Source: RGIG6165 sp045545175 (lineage in GTDB: Bacteria > Bacillota > Clostridia > Oscillospirales > Feifaniaceae). From it: DNA of 64,000 nt. The DNA is taken from NCBI GenBank assembly GCA_045545175.1, contig JAZQAK010000047.1, forward strand, positions 1 to 64,000. The letters run 5' to 3'. Position numbers and translations under genes: made by a program. The first letter of the stretch is position 1, and the number at the start of each line of letters is the position of its first letter. Positions 26,395 through 35,237 of this stretch are shown piece after piece. The notes beneath the pieces are model-generated. The model was not told the origin of the DNA, did no database searches, and was given only the letters and a program-made list of their open reading frames with translations.

Positions 26395-27555
26395 ATGATA
26401 AACAGAAAATCAACATTATTGATTTCGGCTTTAACAATAACACTTGCAGCTGCAATATTTTTTGCAGCTGCATATTTCAATGTTGCCGATAAAGTTGAAC
26501 AGTTTTCTAAACTATATGAGATTGATCGGTTGGTTAAAGAAGATTATGTCGGTGAAATAGACGAAAATCAACTTAACGATATGATTCTTAAGGGTTACGT
26601 TGCGGGTATTGGAGATAAATACGCCTATTACTATACTGCTGATGAGTATGAAGAATATCTTGAGAAACAGTCCGGAAGCAGTGGCGGAATGGGAATAGTT
26701 GTTGTACCCGTTGAAAACAGCGGTGCTTTAAAAATCGTTCAGGTGTATGAGGATTCGCCTGCGGAAAAAGCAGGGCTTAAAAAGAACGATATTATAATTT
26801 CAAACGGTCAGAAAGAACTTGCTGAACTGAAATACGAAGAATCGGTTGCGTTACTTCAGGGGGAAGAGGGTAGCGTGGCAGAAATTCGAATTTTACGTTC
26901 TGGCAAGGAAATTGACTTTTCTGTAAAGAGAGATACATTTGATGTAAAAACTGTTGTAGCCGAAAATTTTAACGGAACAGGATATATCAAAATACGACAG
27001 TTTATTAAAAATAAAACGTTTTCTGAATTTAAAAGTGCATACAATGAACTTATCTCACAAAATATTACGTCGCTTGTTTTTGACGTAAGAGATAACGGTG
27101 GCGGTGAACTTGGTTCCATATGTGACGTCCTCGATTTTATTTTGCCCGAAGGTCCTATAGTGCGTTATGAGAGTACGGACGGTTTATATCAACAAGTTGA
27201 TTCCGATGAAAAGTGCATTAGCGGTACAGAAACCGTTGTGCTTATAAACGAATCAACATACAGTGCGGCAGAACTGTTTGCAGCTGCACTTAAGGATTAT
27301 CAGGTTGCCGTTATAATCGGAAAAACCACATACGGAAAAGGTATGATGCAATATACCGTTCCGCTCAGTGACGGCTCCGCTCTTAAATTATCAATCAGTA
27401 AATTTTATCCGCCGTTTTCAGATAATTTTGAAGGTGTCGGTGTCATCCCCGATATAGAGGTCGATATGGATTATACGGATATATCGTCGTATTACGATAT
27501 CAACTATGAAAATGATACTCAGTTAAAGTATGCACTTGACTATCTGTCCAAATAA
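26395..27555 (+). CDS. ctpA: C-terminal processing peptidase, S41 family
   Basis: 386-aa membrane-anchored serine protease: N-terminal helix (about 8-28), PDZ domain (around 95-180, IVQVYEDSPAEKAGLKKNDIIIS), and the S41 catalytic core with Ser in NESTYSAAELF and Lys in TTYGKGMMQ. Cleaves extracytoplasmic proteins from their C-terminus. Follows the M23 gene by 11 bp, the same pairing seen beside ftsEX in many Firmicutes. Confidence 0.94.
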   Translation: MINRKSTLLISALTITLAAAIFFAAAYFNVADKVEQFSKLYEIDRLVKEDYVGEIDENQLNDMILKGYVAGIGDKYAYYYTADEYEEYLEKQSGSSGGMGIVVVPVENSGALKIVQVYEDSPAEKAGLKKNDIIISNGQKELAELKYEESVALLQGEEGSVAEIRILRSGKEIDFSVKRDTFDVKTVVAENFNGTGYIKIRQFIKNKTFSEFKSAYNELISQNITSLVFDVRDNGGGELGSICDVLDFILPEGPIVRYESTDGLYQQVDSDEKCISGTETVVLINESTYSAAELFAAALKDYQVAVIIGKTTYGKGMMQYTVPLSDGSALKLSISKFYPPFSDNFEGVGVIPDIEVDMDYTDISSYYDINYENDTQLKYALDYLSK

Positions 27556-27599
27556 TAAACGTTATTTTTTGAACATACATATCTTTCGGGGGTATGTAA

Positions 27600-28184
27600 A
27601 TGATTCTTTATTCTTCAAATTTTAAACCGAAGGGTTTTGGAATAAAAAAGTATGTAAAAGTATTGTCGAATGATGCGTCAGTTGTCTCGGATATAAGAAT
27701 ATCCAAACGAAAATTACAAAAACTTATAAAATACATTCTCTCCCAAAATGAGAGACTGCTTAACAAGTCACATCTTGATATTACTTCGTATGACTGTTAT
27801 GCAGAATCGGAGATATTGACACAACTGTGTGAGATGCTTTTGATGAAGTATGATAACGTTTCAATAAACGATCCGGACGGGTATGCGCTACAACCTCTAA
27901 AAAAACTTATTGGCAAATTTTCTTCTGTGAAAATATACGGAAATGTAGTATATAAAGAGTTGCAGGAGCAGGTATACCGTTCAAGCGGTATATGTATTAT
28001 CTTGTCGGACGATCGAATAATTGATGCTATCGATACACATAATATATCTCAATATCTGCGAACCACTTATGTGGAAACCGATGGGGTAATCGTAACATAC
28101 CTCGATATGTTCAGATACCACGGTATAACGTGGAAAGGTACGGCTGATTTTATCAATATTATATCGTGGTGTAAAAATCCTTGA
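27600..28184 (+). CDS. Hypothetical protein, unrecognised
   Basis: 194-aa soluble protein with no signal or membrane helix that I can see and no family I recognise. The first third is Lys-rich (RISKRKLQKLIKYILSQNERLL); the last third has short hydrophobic strands (SGICIILSDDRIIDAID; DGVIVTYLDMF). GGGGGT before ATG gives a good ribosome site. It lies 44 bp after ctpA and probably belongs to the same transcript; its stop codon lies inside the greA promoter. Confidence 0.7.
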   Translation: MILYSSNFKPKGFGIKKYVKVLSNDASVVSDIRISKRKLQKLIKYILSQNERLLNKSHLDITSYDCYAESEILTQLCEMLLMKYDNVSINDPDGYALQPLKKLIGKFSSVKIYGNVVYKELQEQVYRSSGICIILSDDRIIDAIDTHNISQYLRTTYVETDGVIVTYLDMFRYHGITWKGTADFINIISWCKNP

Positions 28185-28209
28185 CACTGCTTATTTTAAT
28201 ATATATAAT
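28181..28209 (+). promoter_or_regulatory. Consensus promoter of greA
   Basis: TTGACA-17-TATAAT, both hexamers perfect; the -35 contains the stop codon of the preceding gene. Confidence 0.85.
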
Positions 28210-28244
28210 TAATTGAGTTACAAAATTCTCAAGGAGTGACGGTA

Positions 28245-28718
28245 ATGGCAGAAAAAATTAAAGTTACGGCTGAGGGCTACAAAAAGCTTACAGACGAATT
28301 AAATTATTTGAAGAATGTCAAAAGACAGGAGATTGCCGAAAATATTAAAACGGCTCGTGGCTTTGGCGACCTTTCGGAGAACAGTGAATATGATGAAGCT
28401 AAAAATGAACAGGCTGTTGTCGAAGCAAGAATCAAAGAACTTGAGGAAAAAGTTAAGCACGTTGAGATAATTGAGGTTGACTCAACTTCACAGACCATCA
28501 ACGTCGGTTCAAAAGTAAGAATAAAGTTCCTTGACACGAATGAAGAAGAGGAATATGAAATAGTGGGCAGCACAGAAGCTGATGCACTTAACAATAAAAT
28601 TTCTTATGAGTCACCGATCGGAAAAGCTATGGTCGGTTCAAAATCAGGAAAAACAGTCGTTGTTGAAGCGCCTGATGATCTGACTTATAAAATCAAAATT
28701 TTAAAGATCCTTGGCTAA
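28245..28718 (+). CDS. greA: Transcription elongation factor GreA
   Basis: 157-aa factor that stimulates RNA polymerase transcript cleavage. N-terminal coiled coil with KIKVTAEGYKKLTDELNYLK and the acidic tip region GDLSENSEYDEAKNEQA, then the FKBP-like C-terminal domain ending in YKIKILKI. ATG 28245 behind AAGGAGTGA. lysS follows after 11 bp, a frequent greA-lysS pairing. Confidence 0.97.
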   Translation: MAEKIKVTAEGYKKLTDELNYLKNVKRQEIAENIKTARGFGDLSENSEYDEAKNEQAVVEARIKELEEKVKHVEIIEVDSTSQTINVGSKVRIKFLDTNEEEEYEIVGSTEADALNNKISYESPIGKAMVGSKSGKTVVVEAPDDLTYKIKILKILG

Positions 28719-28729
28719 TAGGAGGAAAT

Positions 28730-30220
28730 ATGGCAGAAATTAATGAAACTGTAGTTACTGAAGAAGAACTTTCAGAGTTACTTCAGATCAGACGAGATAA
28801 GTTGACAACTCTTCAGCAGAACGGTAAAAATCCTTTTGAAATCACAAAGTATGAAGTTACCGCAGTTGCTGATGATATACATAACAATTTCGAAACTATG
28901 GAAAATCAGACGGTTTCCATCGCAGGCAGAATGATGTCAAAGCGTGATATGGGTAAAGCATCTTTTTGTGACGTACGTGACGGCAGTGGTAAAATCCAGG
29001 TTTACGTAAGAATTGATGACGTGGGCGAAGACACTTATGCTGATTTTCTTAAGTTTGATATCGGCGATATAGTTGGTATCGAAGGTTTTGTATTCAGAAC
29101 GAGAAGGGGAGAAATATCAGTTCATGCGAAGAAGATAGTTCTTCTTTCAAAGTCACTTCTTCCTCTTCCTGAAAAATTCCACGGTCTTAAGGACCAGGAA
29201 CTTCGTTACCGCCAGCGCTATGTTGACTTAATAGTTAATCCCGAAGTTAAGGACGTCTTTGTTAAGCGTTCACAGATTATGAAAGAGCTTCGTACGTTCC
29301 TTGATAACAAGGGATTTCTTGAAGTTGAAACACCCGTACTTCATACGCTTGAAATCGGTGCTGCAGCAAGACCGTTTAAGACTCATCACAATACACTTGA
29401 TATTGATATGTATCTCCGTATTGAAACCGAACTCTATTTGAAGCGTCTTATTGTCGGCGGTTTTGACAAGGTTTACGAAGTTGGTCGTATCTTCAGAAAC
29501 GAAGGTATGGATACAAAGCACAATCCTGAATTTACAACGATCGAACTCTACCAGGCATATGCTGATTACCATGATATGATGGATCTCGTTGAAGAAATGT
29601 ACACCGGTATTACAAAGAAAATCTGCGGTTCCGACGTTATAACGTATCAGGGCACCGAAATTAATATGGCTTCACCCTGGGAAAGACTTACTATGGTTGA
29701 AGCAGTAGAAAAATATGCAGGCGTTTCTTACAGCGACTGGGCTGATGATGACGCAGCAAGAAAAGTTGCTAAAGAAAAGCATGTGGAAGTTGAAAAAGAT
29801 GCAACCAAGGGCGACGTTCTTATTGCACTCTTTGATGAATACGTTGAAGATAATCTTATCCAGCCTACGTTCATCTACGATTATCCTGTTGAAAATTCAC
29901 CTCTTGCTAAGCGTAAGCCTTCAGACCCTGCGTTTACAGAAAGATTTGAATTCTTCATCTACAACAGAGAGATGGGTAATGCATTCTCCGAACTTAACGA
30001 TCCTATTGACCAGAAGGGCCGTTTTGAAAGACAGGTTGCTGCAAAGAGAGAAGCGGGTGCAAACGCATCTGTTGATACAGACTTTATTACAGCACTTGAA
30101 TACGGTATGCCTCCCACGGGCGGTCTCGGATTTGGCATTGACAGACTTGTTATGCTTCTTACCGATTCACCGTCAATCAGAGACGTTCTGTTGTTCCCCA
30201 CAATGAAACCTATTGACTAA
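28730..30220 (+). CDS. lysS: Lysyl-tRNA synthetase, class II
   Basis: 496-aa cytosolic class II synthetase. N-terminal OB-fold anticodon domain (SIAGRMMSKRDMGKASFCDVRDG), motif 1 around FLEVETPVLHT, motif 2 (EVGRIFRNEGMDTKHNPEFTTIE) and motif 3 (GLGFGIDRLVMLLTDSPSIRDVLLFP). TAGGAGG before ATG. Second gene of the greA operon, closed by a strong terminator. Confidence 0.98.
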   Translation: MAEINETVVTEEELSELLQIRRDKLTTLQQNGKNPFEITKYEVTAVADDIHNNFETMENQTVSIAGRMMSKRDMGKASFCDVRDGSGKIQVYVRIDDVGEDTYADFLKFDIGDIVGIEGFVFRTRRGEISVHAKKIVLLSKSLLPLPEKFHGLKDQELRYRQRYVDLIVNPEVKDVFVKRSQIMKELRTFLDNKGFLEVETPVLHTLEIGAAARPFKTHHNTLDIDMYLRIETELYLKRLIVGGFDKVYEVGRIFRNEGMDTKHNPEFTTIELYQAYADYHDMMDLVEEMYTGITKKICGSDVITYQGTEINMASPWERLTMVEAVEKYAGVSYSDWADDDAARKVAKEKHVEVEKDATKGDVLIALFDEYVEDNLIQPTFIYDYPVENSPLAKRKPSDPAFTERFEFFIYNREMGNAFSELNDPIDQKGRFERQVAAKREAGANASVDTDFITALEYGMPPTGGLGFGIDRLVMLLTDSPSIRDVLLFPTMKPID

Positions 30221-30221
30221 T

Positions 30222-30262
30222 AAAAGAATACCCGAGACGTTAAGTCTCGGGTATTCTTTTGT
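30222..30262. terminator. Bidirectional terminator between lysS and the AraC-type gene
   Basis: A 17-bp perfect stem (AAAAGAATACCCGAGAC and complement) with T runs on both strands. Confidence 0.9.
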
Positions 30263-31126
30263 TTAAACTGTTTTGCGAAATTGTGCAGGAGTTATGCCTT
30301 TTTTTCTTCGGAAGATGGATATAAAATGACTTGTTGTGGAAAATCCAACTTCTTCTGCAATTTCTGTAATTGATTTTGTTGTGGTAAGTAATTGTTTTTC
30401 AGCTTCGGCAATTTTAATATTGACGAGATAATCACGAAAGCTTATATTCATTTGCTTTTTAAAAATTGAGGAAAAATAGTTTGGACTAAGTCCGCATAGT
30501 TCGGCAGCATCTTTTTCAGTAACCGATTGGTAGTTTTTTGTGATATATTCAAGAGATTTTGTTATTTCGGGAGTAAGATTCGTGATACCAAAAAGATTTT
30601 CGGTATTATTCCATAAACGGAAAATATTTACAAAAATCCTTAGAATGTTGGCACGAATCATAAGTTCGTAGGCAACGCTTTTGTCATTCCATTCTGACAT
30701 AATATCCTCAAGAAGCTTAGGTATAGACGTGTTTTTAATTTCTGCGTCTGAAAAAATGTACCTGTTCTCGTCGGAAGATATAAAAGGTGCTACATACTTA
30801 AAATACATAAACGATTGCTCGTTGTCATAGAGGACCTGCGGTAAGAATTTAATGCAAAAAATTGTACCTTTTTTGTGAAAGTGAACCACGTGAGGCTTCT
30901 GTGAATTGACGATAATAAACATTCCCGGAGAAAAAGGGTTTTTAGTGCCGTTTATCCACACGACACCTTCACTATCAGGAAAATATAATAATTCTATGTA
31001 CTCGTGGTAGTGATAAATATGTTTTTTTATATTCTCTTTAGTTACAGCAGGTCGTGACTCGTGCAGGCAATGCACAAAACTGTCTACGTTATTTATCTTA
31101 TAAGTCTTTTCTCGCTTGATAAGCAT
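30263..31126 (-). CDS. AraC family transcriptional regulator
   Basis: 287 aa: N-terminal cupin-like sensor domain (HYHEYIELLYFP; FSPGMFIIVNSQKPHVVHF) and C-terminal double HTH (VTEKDAAELCGLSPNYFSSIFKKQMNISFRDYLVNIKI; ITEIAEEVGFSTTSHFISIFRRKKGITPAQFR). AAGGAGAAA precedes ATG 31126. It is divergent from the GH13 gene, which is its likely target, with carbohydrate as the probable signal. Confidence 0.92.
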   Translation of the reverse strand: MLIKREKTYKINNVDSFVHCLHESRPAVTKENIKKHIYHYHEYIELLYFPDSEGVVWINGTKNPFSPGMFIIVNSQKPHVVHFHKKGTIFCIKFLPQVLYDNEQSFMYFKYVAPFISSDENRYIFSDAEIKNTSIPKLLEDIMSEWNDKSVAYELMIRANILRIFVNIFRLWNNTENLFGITNLTPEITKSLEYITKNYQSVTEKDAAELCGLSPNYFSSIFKKQMNISFRDYLVNIKIAEAEKQLLTTTKSITEIAEEVGFSTTSHFISIFRRKKGITPAQFRKTV

Positions 31127-31242
31127 AGTTTCTCCTTAAAATCGTAAAAAAACGATATTTTCTGATAGAAATATTATATCATATTTATTTTTTCTGTGAT
31201 AGAGTATATATGAATAAATGTGATTAATTAAGGAGGAATTTT
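31127..31242. promoter_or_regulatory. Divergent control region, AraC regulator/GH13 gene
   Basis: Contains an ATCGT-aaaaaa-ACGAT inverted repeat near 31141-31156 and, for the minus strand, an extended -10 TGATATAAT around 31186-31178. The + strand promoter is not clear (TATATATG near 31205). No other feature seen. Confidence 0.4.
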
Positions 31243-32808
31243 ATGAACAACAATTGTCCGACTTGGTTGAAGGATGCAGTTATTTACAGTCTGTATCCTC
31301 AATCCTTCTACGATACAAACAATGACGGTATAGGTGATCTTAAAGGTATTACAGAAAAGTTAACCTATATTAAAGAATTAGGTTGTAATGCTATCTGGAT
31401 GAATCCTATTTTTGAAAGTGATTTTCTTGATGCCGGCTACGATGTAAAAGATTTTTATAAAATCGCACCCCGTTACGGTACTGAGGAAGATTTGGTTAAC
31501 TTGTGTGAAAATGCTCATAAAATGGGGATGAAGGTTTTACTTGATCTTGTTGCAGGACATACTTCTGACAAGTGTCCGTGGTTTTTAGAGTCTAAAAAAG
31601 CCGAAAGAAATGAATATTCAGACAGATACATATGGGCACCTGAAAAGCCTGAAGGTTTTAAAAAATTCAAAAAGAACGAAGAGGGCAGAGAAGGGTACTT
31701 CATGTATAACTACTATGATGTACAACCTTCCATAAACTACGGTTTTGAAAACGTTACAGAGCCTTGGCAGTTACCTACGAATCACCCCGTAGCAATTCGA
31801 AATCAGGATGAATTAATAAATATTCTCGACTTTTGGTTTAAAAAAGGTGTTGACGGCTTCAGGGTTGATATGGCAAACAGTCTTATTAAAAAAGACCCCG
31901 ATAAAATCGGTTTAAAGAGATTGTGGAGCAGAATTCGCAAATGGATGGATGAAAACTATCCTGAAAATGTACTTATTTCAGAATGGAGTATGCCTGATAA
32001 GTCAATTCCGTCAGGCTTCCACATTGATATGATGATACATACGGGAAATAAATGTATGACTAAACTTTTCCGATATGAGCATTTTAACAGTCTTGCAACT
32101 GTATCAGGTAGAATACTGCCTCACGGTGAAAGCTACTTCAGAAAAGAGGGCTTGGGTTCTTTTGATGATTTTCTTGAAGAATATATGCCGTTTTATGATG
32201 CAACAAAAGATATAGGATATATGTCTTTTATCACAAGCAATCATGATATAAAGAGATGGTCGTTAGGAAGAGATACCGAAGATCTCAAGATTGCATATGC
32301 TTTCGTAATGACTATGCCCGGCGTTCCGATAAACTATTACGGTGATGAAATCGGAATGCAGTATTTGAGTATTACTACAAAAGAAGGTAGCCGTGACCGT
32401 GCGGGTTCACGTACACCTATGCAGTGGTCTAAGGGCAAGAACCTCGGCTTCAGTGAAAGCGATGAACCTTATTTACCCGTTGATGCATCACCGATAGCCC
32501 CCACAGTTGAAGATCAGTTGTCTGATGAAAACTCGCTGCTCAATTTCGTAAAAGCACTTATTGCATTAAAACATAATCATCCTGCCTTGAGAGGTGATAC
32601 TGAATTTGAGGTTGTGGCAAGCGGTTATCCCGTGGTCTATGACAGATTTTGTGATGAAGAAAGAATCCGTATAATCCTCAATCCGTCAGATAAAGATAAG
32701 AGTTATGATGACGCACAGTTATCTGAAGTTCTCTTTAGTTACAATACGGAAATTAACGGTTCTGAAATTAAACTTGGTTCAAGAAGTTGTTTAATTTACA
32801 AAGTATAA
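31243..32808 (+). CDS. GH13 family alpha-glycosidase
   Basis: 521-aa cytosolic TIM-barrel enzyme of the alpha-amylase superfamily. Region I LLDLVAGHTS, region II DGFRVDMAN (nucleophile Asp), region III LISEWS (acid/base Glu), region IV FITSNHDIKR (stabilising Asp), and the N-terminal NNDGIGDLKGITEKL loop. Close to oligo-1,6-glucosidase/trehalose-active enzymes, but the SDFLDAGYDV and IKRWSLGR segments are not diagnostic for one substrate. AAGGAGG before ATG. No signal peptide, so it would act on imported oligosaccharide. Confidence 0.88.
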   Translation: MNNNCPTWLKDAVIYSLYPQSFYDTNNDGIGDLKGITEKLTYIKELGCNAIWMNPIFESDFLDAGYDVKDFYKIAPRYGTEEDLVNLCENAHKMGMKVLLDLVAGHTSDKCPWFLESKKAERNEYSDRYIWAPEKPEGFKKFKKNEEGREGYFMYNYYDVQPSINYGFENVTEPWQLPTNHPVAIRNQDELINILDFWFKKGVDGFRVDMANSLIKKDPDKIGLKRLWSRIRKWMDENYPENVLISEWSMPDKSIPSGFHIDMMIHTGNKCMTKLFRYEHFNSLATVSGRILPHGESYFRKEGLGSFDDFLEEYMPFYDATKDIGYMSFITSNHDIKRWSLGRDTEDLKIAYAFVMTMPGVPINYYGDEIGMQYLSITTKEGSRDRAGSRTPMQWSKGKNLGFSESDEPYLPVDASPIAPTVEDQLSDENSLLNFVKALIALKHNHPALRGDTEFEVVASGYPVVYDRFCDEERIRIILNPSDKDKSYDDAQLSEVLFSYNTEINGSEIKLGSRSCLIYKV

Positions 32809-32811
32809 AAG

Positions 32812-32845
32812 AAAGGACTACGGTTTAACCGTAGTCCTTTTAAAT
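32812..32845. terminator. Bidirectional terminator between GH13 and degV genes
   Basis: AAAGGACTACGG-tttaa-CCGTAGTCCTTT with T's after it. Confidence 0.85.
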
Positions 32846-33718
32846 TTAACGCTGAGTTCCTAAGAAGAATAGGGCAAGGGTACCGCAACCTGAATGTGCG
32901 CCGATTACCGGTCCGACGTAGTTGATTATAACATCTTTTACACCAAGCTCGGATTTAATTCTGTCTGCAAGCAAATTGGCATCTTCTTCACAATCGCCGT
33001 GACTGATAAACACAGTCTGATTCTTAATATCGATTCCTGTCTGCACCATTTTGTCAAACAAGGCATTAATAGAGGCTTTTCTTCCACGTGCTTTTGAAAC
33101 ACTGGTAAGATGACCTTCATTGTCTACGTGAAGAACAGGCTTAATACCTAAAACTGAACCAACAATAGCTACAGCAGCTGACACTCTTCCACCTCTTTGA
33201 AGATGGAATAAATCGTTAACTGTAAACCAATGACACAGATGGGGTACGTTTTCTTCCACGTAAGCTTTTACTTCATCAATACTTTTTCCTTCTTCTTTAA
33301 ACTTTGCAGCGAGATACACGAGTAAGCCCTGACCGAGAGAAGCGCAAAGTGAATCTACTGAGTAAAGCTTTCTGTCTGGATATTTTTCCGCAAGCATTGA
33401 AAGGGAAGTTTTTCCGGTGCTGTATGTACCGCTGAGGCCTGATGAAAAACCGATGTAAAGAATATCTTTTCCCTCTGATGCTATGGGCTCAAAAATTTCC
33501 TCAAATTCAGCTATATTTACTGCTGAAGTAGTTGGAAGCTCGCCCTCAGAAAGTCTGCTGTAAAGCTCTTTAGGCTGTATTTCACGGCCGTCAAGATAGT
33601 TTTTATAAGACTTATCTGAAAAATTAAGCGTAAGAGGAACAATAACTAAATTATATTTATCTGCGATTTCTTGTGTGAGATCGCAACACGAATCTGTCAC
33701 TATAACGAATTCGTTCAT
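32846..33718 (-). CDS. DegV family fatty-acid-binding protein
   Basis: 290-aa DegV-fold protein: FVIVTDSCCDLTQEIADKYNL at the N-terminus, TSAVNIAEFEEIFEP, GFSSGLSGTYSTG and the C-terminal YVGPVIGAHSGCGTLALFFLG. DegV proteins bind fatty acids and serve fatty-acid kinases (FakB-type); no kinase is nearby. ATG 33718 has AAGG eight bases ahead; a GTG three codons upstream is less likely. Own consensus promoter. Confidence 0.92.
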   Translation of the reverse strand: MNEFVIVTDSCCDLTQEIADKYNLVIVPLTLNFSDKSYKNYLDGREIQPKELYSRLSEGELPTTSAVNIAEFEEIFEPIASEGKDILYIGFSSGLSGTYSTGKTSLSMLAEKYPDRKLYSVDSLCASLGQGLLVYLAAKFKEEGKSIDEVKAYVEENVPHLCHWFTVNDLFHLQRGGRVSAAVAIVGSVLGIKPVLHVDNEGHLTSVSKARGRKASINALFDKMVQTGIDIKNQTVFISHGDCEEDANLLADRIKSELGVKDVIINYVGPVIGAHSGCGTLALFFLGTQR

Positions 33719-33743
33719 AACACACACCTTCTTTCACTTGGAA

Positions 33744-33772
33744 ATTATAACATAGAGGTATTACATTGTCAA
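33744..33772 (-). promoter_or_regulatory. Consensus promoter of degV gene
   Basis: TTGACA-17-TATAAT read on the minus strand. Confidence 0.85.
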
Positions 33773-33846
33773 CATAAACCTTGATATGTAGTTTTGGAAA
33801 ACAGATTAAAAGTTATATGAAACGGAGCGCTTTTTGTAAAATACTC

Positions 33847-33875
33847 TTGACAAAAGATATGCAATGTAGTATTAT
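33847..33875 (+). promoter_or_regulatory. Promoter of the tRNA pair
   Basis: TTGACA at 33847-33852 and TATTAT at 33870-33875 with spacer 17 (a TATAAT at 33873-33878 would give spacer 20). Confidence 0.75.
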
Positions 33876-33907
33876 AATTAAGCGTCTTGAAAAAATGGTG
33901 AGAATAG

Positions 33908-33983
33908 GGGAGCTTAGCTCAGCTGGGAGAGCATCTGCCTTACAAGCAGAGGGTCACAGGTTCGATCCCTGTAGCTCCCACCA
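33908..33983 (+). tRNA. tRNA-Val (anticodon TAC)
   Basis: 76-nt cloverleaf with acceptor GGGAGCT/AGCTCCC, D-loop AGCTCAGCTGGGAGAGC, anticodon TAC at 33941-33943, T-arm GGTTCGATCC and encoded CCA at 33981-33983. Confidence 0.97.
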
Positions 33984-33988
33984 TATAT

Positions 33989-34064
33989 GCGGATTTAGCT
34001 CATCTGGTAGAGCGCAACCTTGCCAAGGTTGAGGTAGCGAGTTCGAGCCTCGTAATCCGCTCCA
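33989..34064 (+). tRNA. tRNA-Gly (anticodon GCC)
   Basis: 76-nt cloverleaf starting GCGGATT, anticodon GCC at 34022-34024, T-arm GAGTTCGAGCCTC, discriminator T and encoded CCA. Five bases after tRNA-Val, so both come from one transcript. Confidence 0.97.
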
Positions 34065-34070
34065 CATAAG

Positions 34071-34104
34071 AAAGCAGGAGCTATTTTAATACTCCTGCTT
34101 TTGT
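34071..34104 (+). terminator. Terminator after the tRNA pair
   Basis: AAAGCAGGAG stem with CTCCTGCTTT and T's; yajC starts about 30 bp later with its own ribosome site. Confidence 0.8.
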
Positions 34105-34130
34105 TATAAATTTAAAGGAGAAAGTTTATA

Positions 34131-34592
34131 ATGAAAACATTAAGAAAAGCATTATCAGTTGTTCTTACAAGCGGTGTTTTTGCATCCGTAATGTCGATTT
34201 CGGCATTTGCTGCAGAGACTCCTGCACCTCAGTCAAGCGGTATGGGAAGCATGATACTTTCTATCGTACTTATGATTGCAATATTCTATTTTCTTCTTAT
34301 CCGTCCTCAGAAGAAGAAGGAAAAAGAAGCAAAGAATATGCGTGATAGCCTCATGGTAGGTGATGAGCTTGTTACAATCGGCGGTATCGTTGGTAGAGTA
34401 ATAAAAATCAAGGATGACGAAGTAACAATCGAAACAGGTTCCAACAAGACGAGACTTACGTTTAAAAAATGGGGCATTAATCAGGTTCTCACCGAAAAGG
34501 ACATTGCAGCAGCTACAGCAAGCAAAAAAGTCGATGATGATCCGGATTCATACCTCGATGAATATGTAGACGAAACTGAAAATAAGAAATAA
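34131..34592 (+). CDS. yajC: Preprotein translocase subunit YajC
   Basis: 153-aa single-pass accessory subunit of the Sec complex. Core pattern: SIVLMIAIFYFLLIRPQKKKEKEAKNMRDSLMVGDELVTIGGIVGRV. Unlike most YajC proteins it has an extra N-terminal hydrophobic segment that reads as a signal peptide (about 1-27, ending SAFAA) before the usual helix (about 40-58), which would change how the N-terminus is placed. AAAGGAG before ATG. Confidence 0.92.
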   Translation: MKTLRKALSVVLTSGVFASVMSISAFAAETPAPQSSGMGSMILSIVLMIAIFYFLLIRPQKKKEKEAKNMRDSLMVGDELVTIGGIVGRVIKIKDDEVTIETGSNKTRLTFKKWGINQVLTEKDIAAATASKKVDDDPDSYLDEYVDETENKK

Positions 34593-34594
34593 TT

Positions 34595-34628
34595 AAAAGC
34601 GGTCGGAATAATATCCGACCGCTTTTAA
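34595..34628 (+). terminator. Terminator of yajC
   Basis: AAAAGCGGTCGGA stem with its complement and following T's. Confidence 0.85.
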
Positions 34629-34658
34629 TATTTATATTACCGGGAAGGTGATATATAA

Positions 34659-35027
34659 ATGACGGAAAATAAATTTTCTTTAAAAACGTGTTTACTTGCT
34701 ACACTGTTTTCGGTAGTAGTTCTTATTGTTTTGACTCTGGTTGTAGCCGTAATCGCTAAAATGACCTCAATAAGCGAAAATATCATAACAGTATCAAGTT
34801 ACGTTATTTCGTCCGTTGCAGGAATCTGCGGTGGAATTTCGGCAGGTAAGGGGACACGTAGGAAAGGAGTATTATGCGGAGCGGTTGTAGGAACATTATT
34901 TGTAATTTTAATAAAATTGATAGAATACATCACTCTATCTTCGTTAACGTTAGGTAACGGTTTTTATCTTTTGGCTGGGTGTATTATAATTTCATCCGTA
35001 GTGGGTGGGGTAGTTGGTGTTAATTAA
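34659..35027 (+). CDS. TIGR04086/YrzE-like membrane protein
   Basis: 122 aa with four hydrophobic helices and the glycine-rich VAGICGGISAGKGTRRKGVLCGAVVGTLF segment typical of this clostridial family, usually found beside yajC. Function unknown. GGGAAGG lies 10 bp before ATG. Confidence 0.8.
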   Translation: MTENKFSLKTCLLATLFSVVVLIVLTLVVAVIAKMTSISENIITVSSYVISSVAGICGGISAGKGTRRKGVLCGAVVGTLFVILIKLIEYITLSSLTLGNGFYLLAGCIIISSVVGGVVGVN

Positions 35028-35039
35028 ATAAAGTGTGTT

Positions 35040-35070
35040 TGTGTCATCCTCGTGTGGATGACACATTATT
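35040..35070 (+). terminator. Terminator
   Basis: TGTGTCATCC stem with GGATGACACA and a following TTATTTT. Confidence 0.75.
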
Positions 35071-35156
35071 TTGTGGTTTAGCAGGTTGCAAAGTTAACAT
35101 AACCCATTTTACATAATCTCGCACAAATAATTTTTGTAAAAATCGCTGAAATCCTC

Positions 35157-35185
35157 TTGCAATAAGGCTTTCACTGTATTATAAT
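35157..35185 (+). promoter_or_regulatory. Promoter of the xerD-like gene
   Basis: TTGCAA-17-TATAAT, 52 bp ahead of the ATG. Confidence 0.75.
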
Positions 35186-35237
35186 TCTATATGCAAAAAT
35201 TATGTAAAGTAAATTATTAAGAAGGAGGTGCCTTAAA

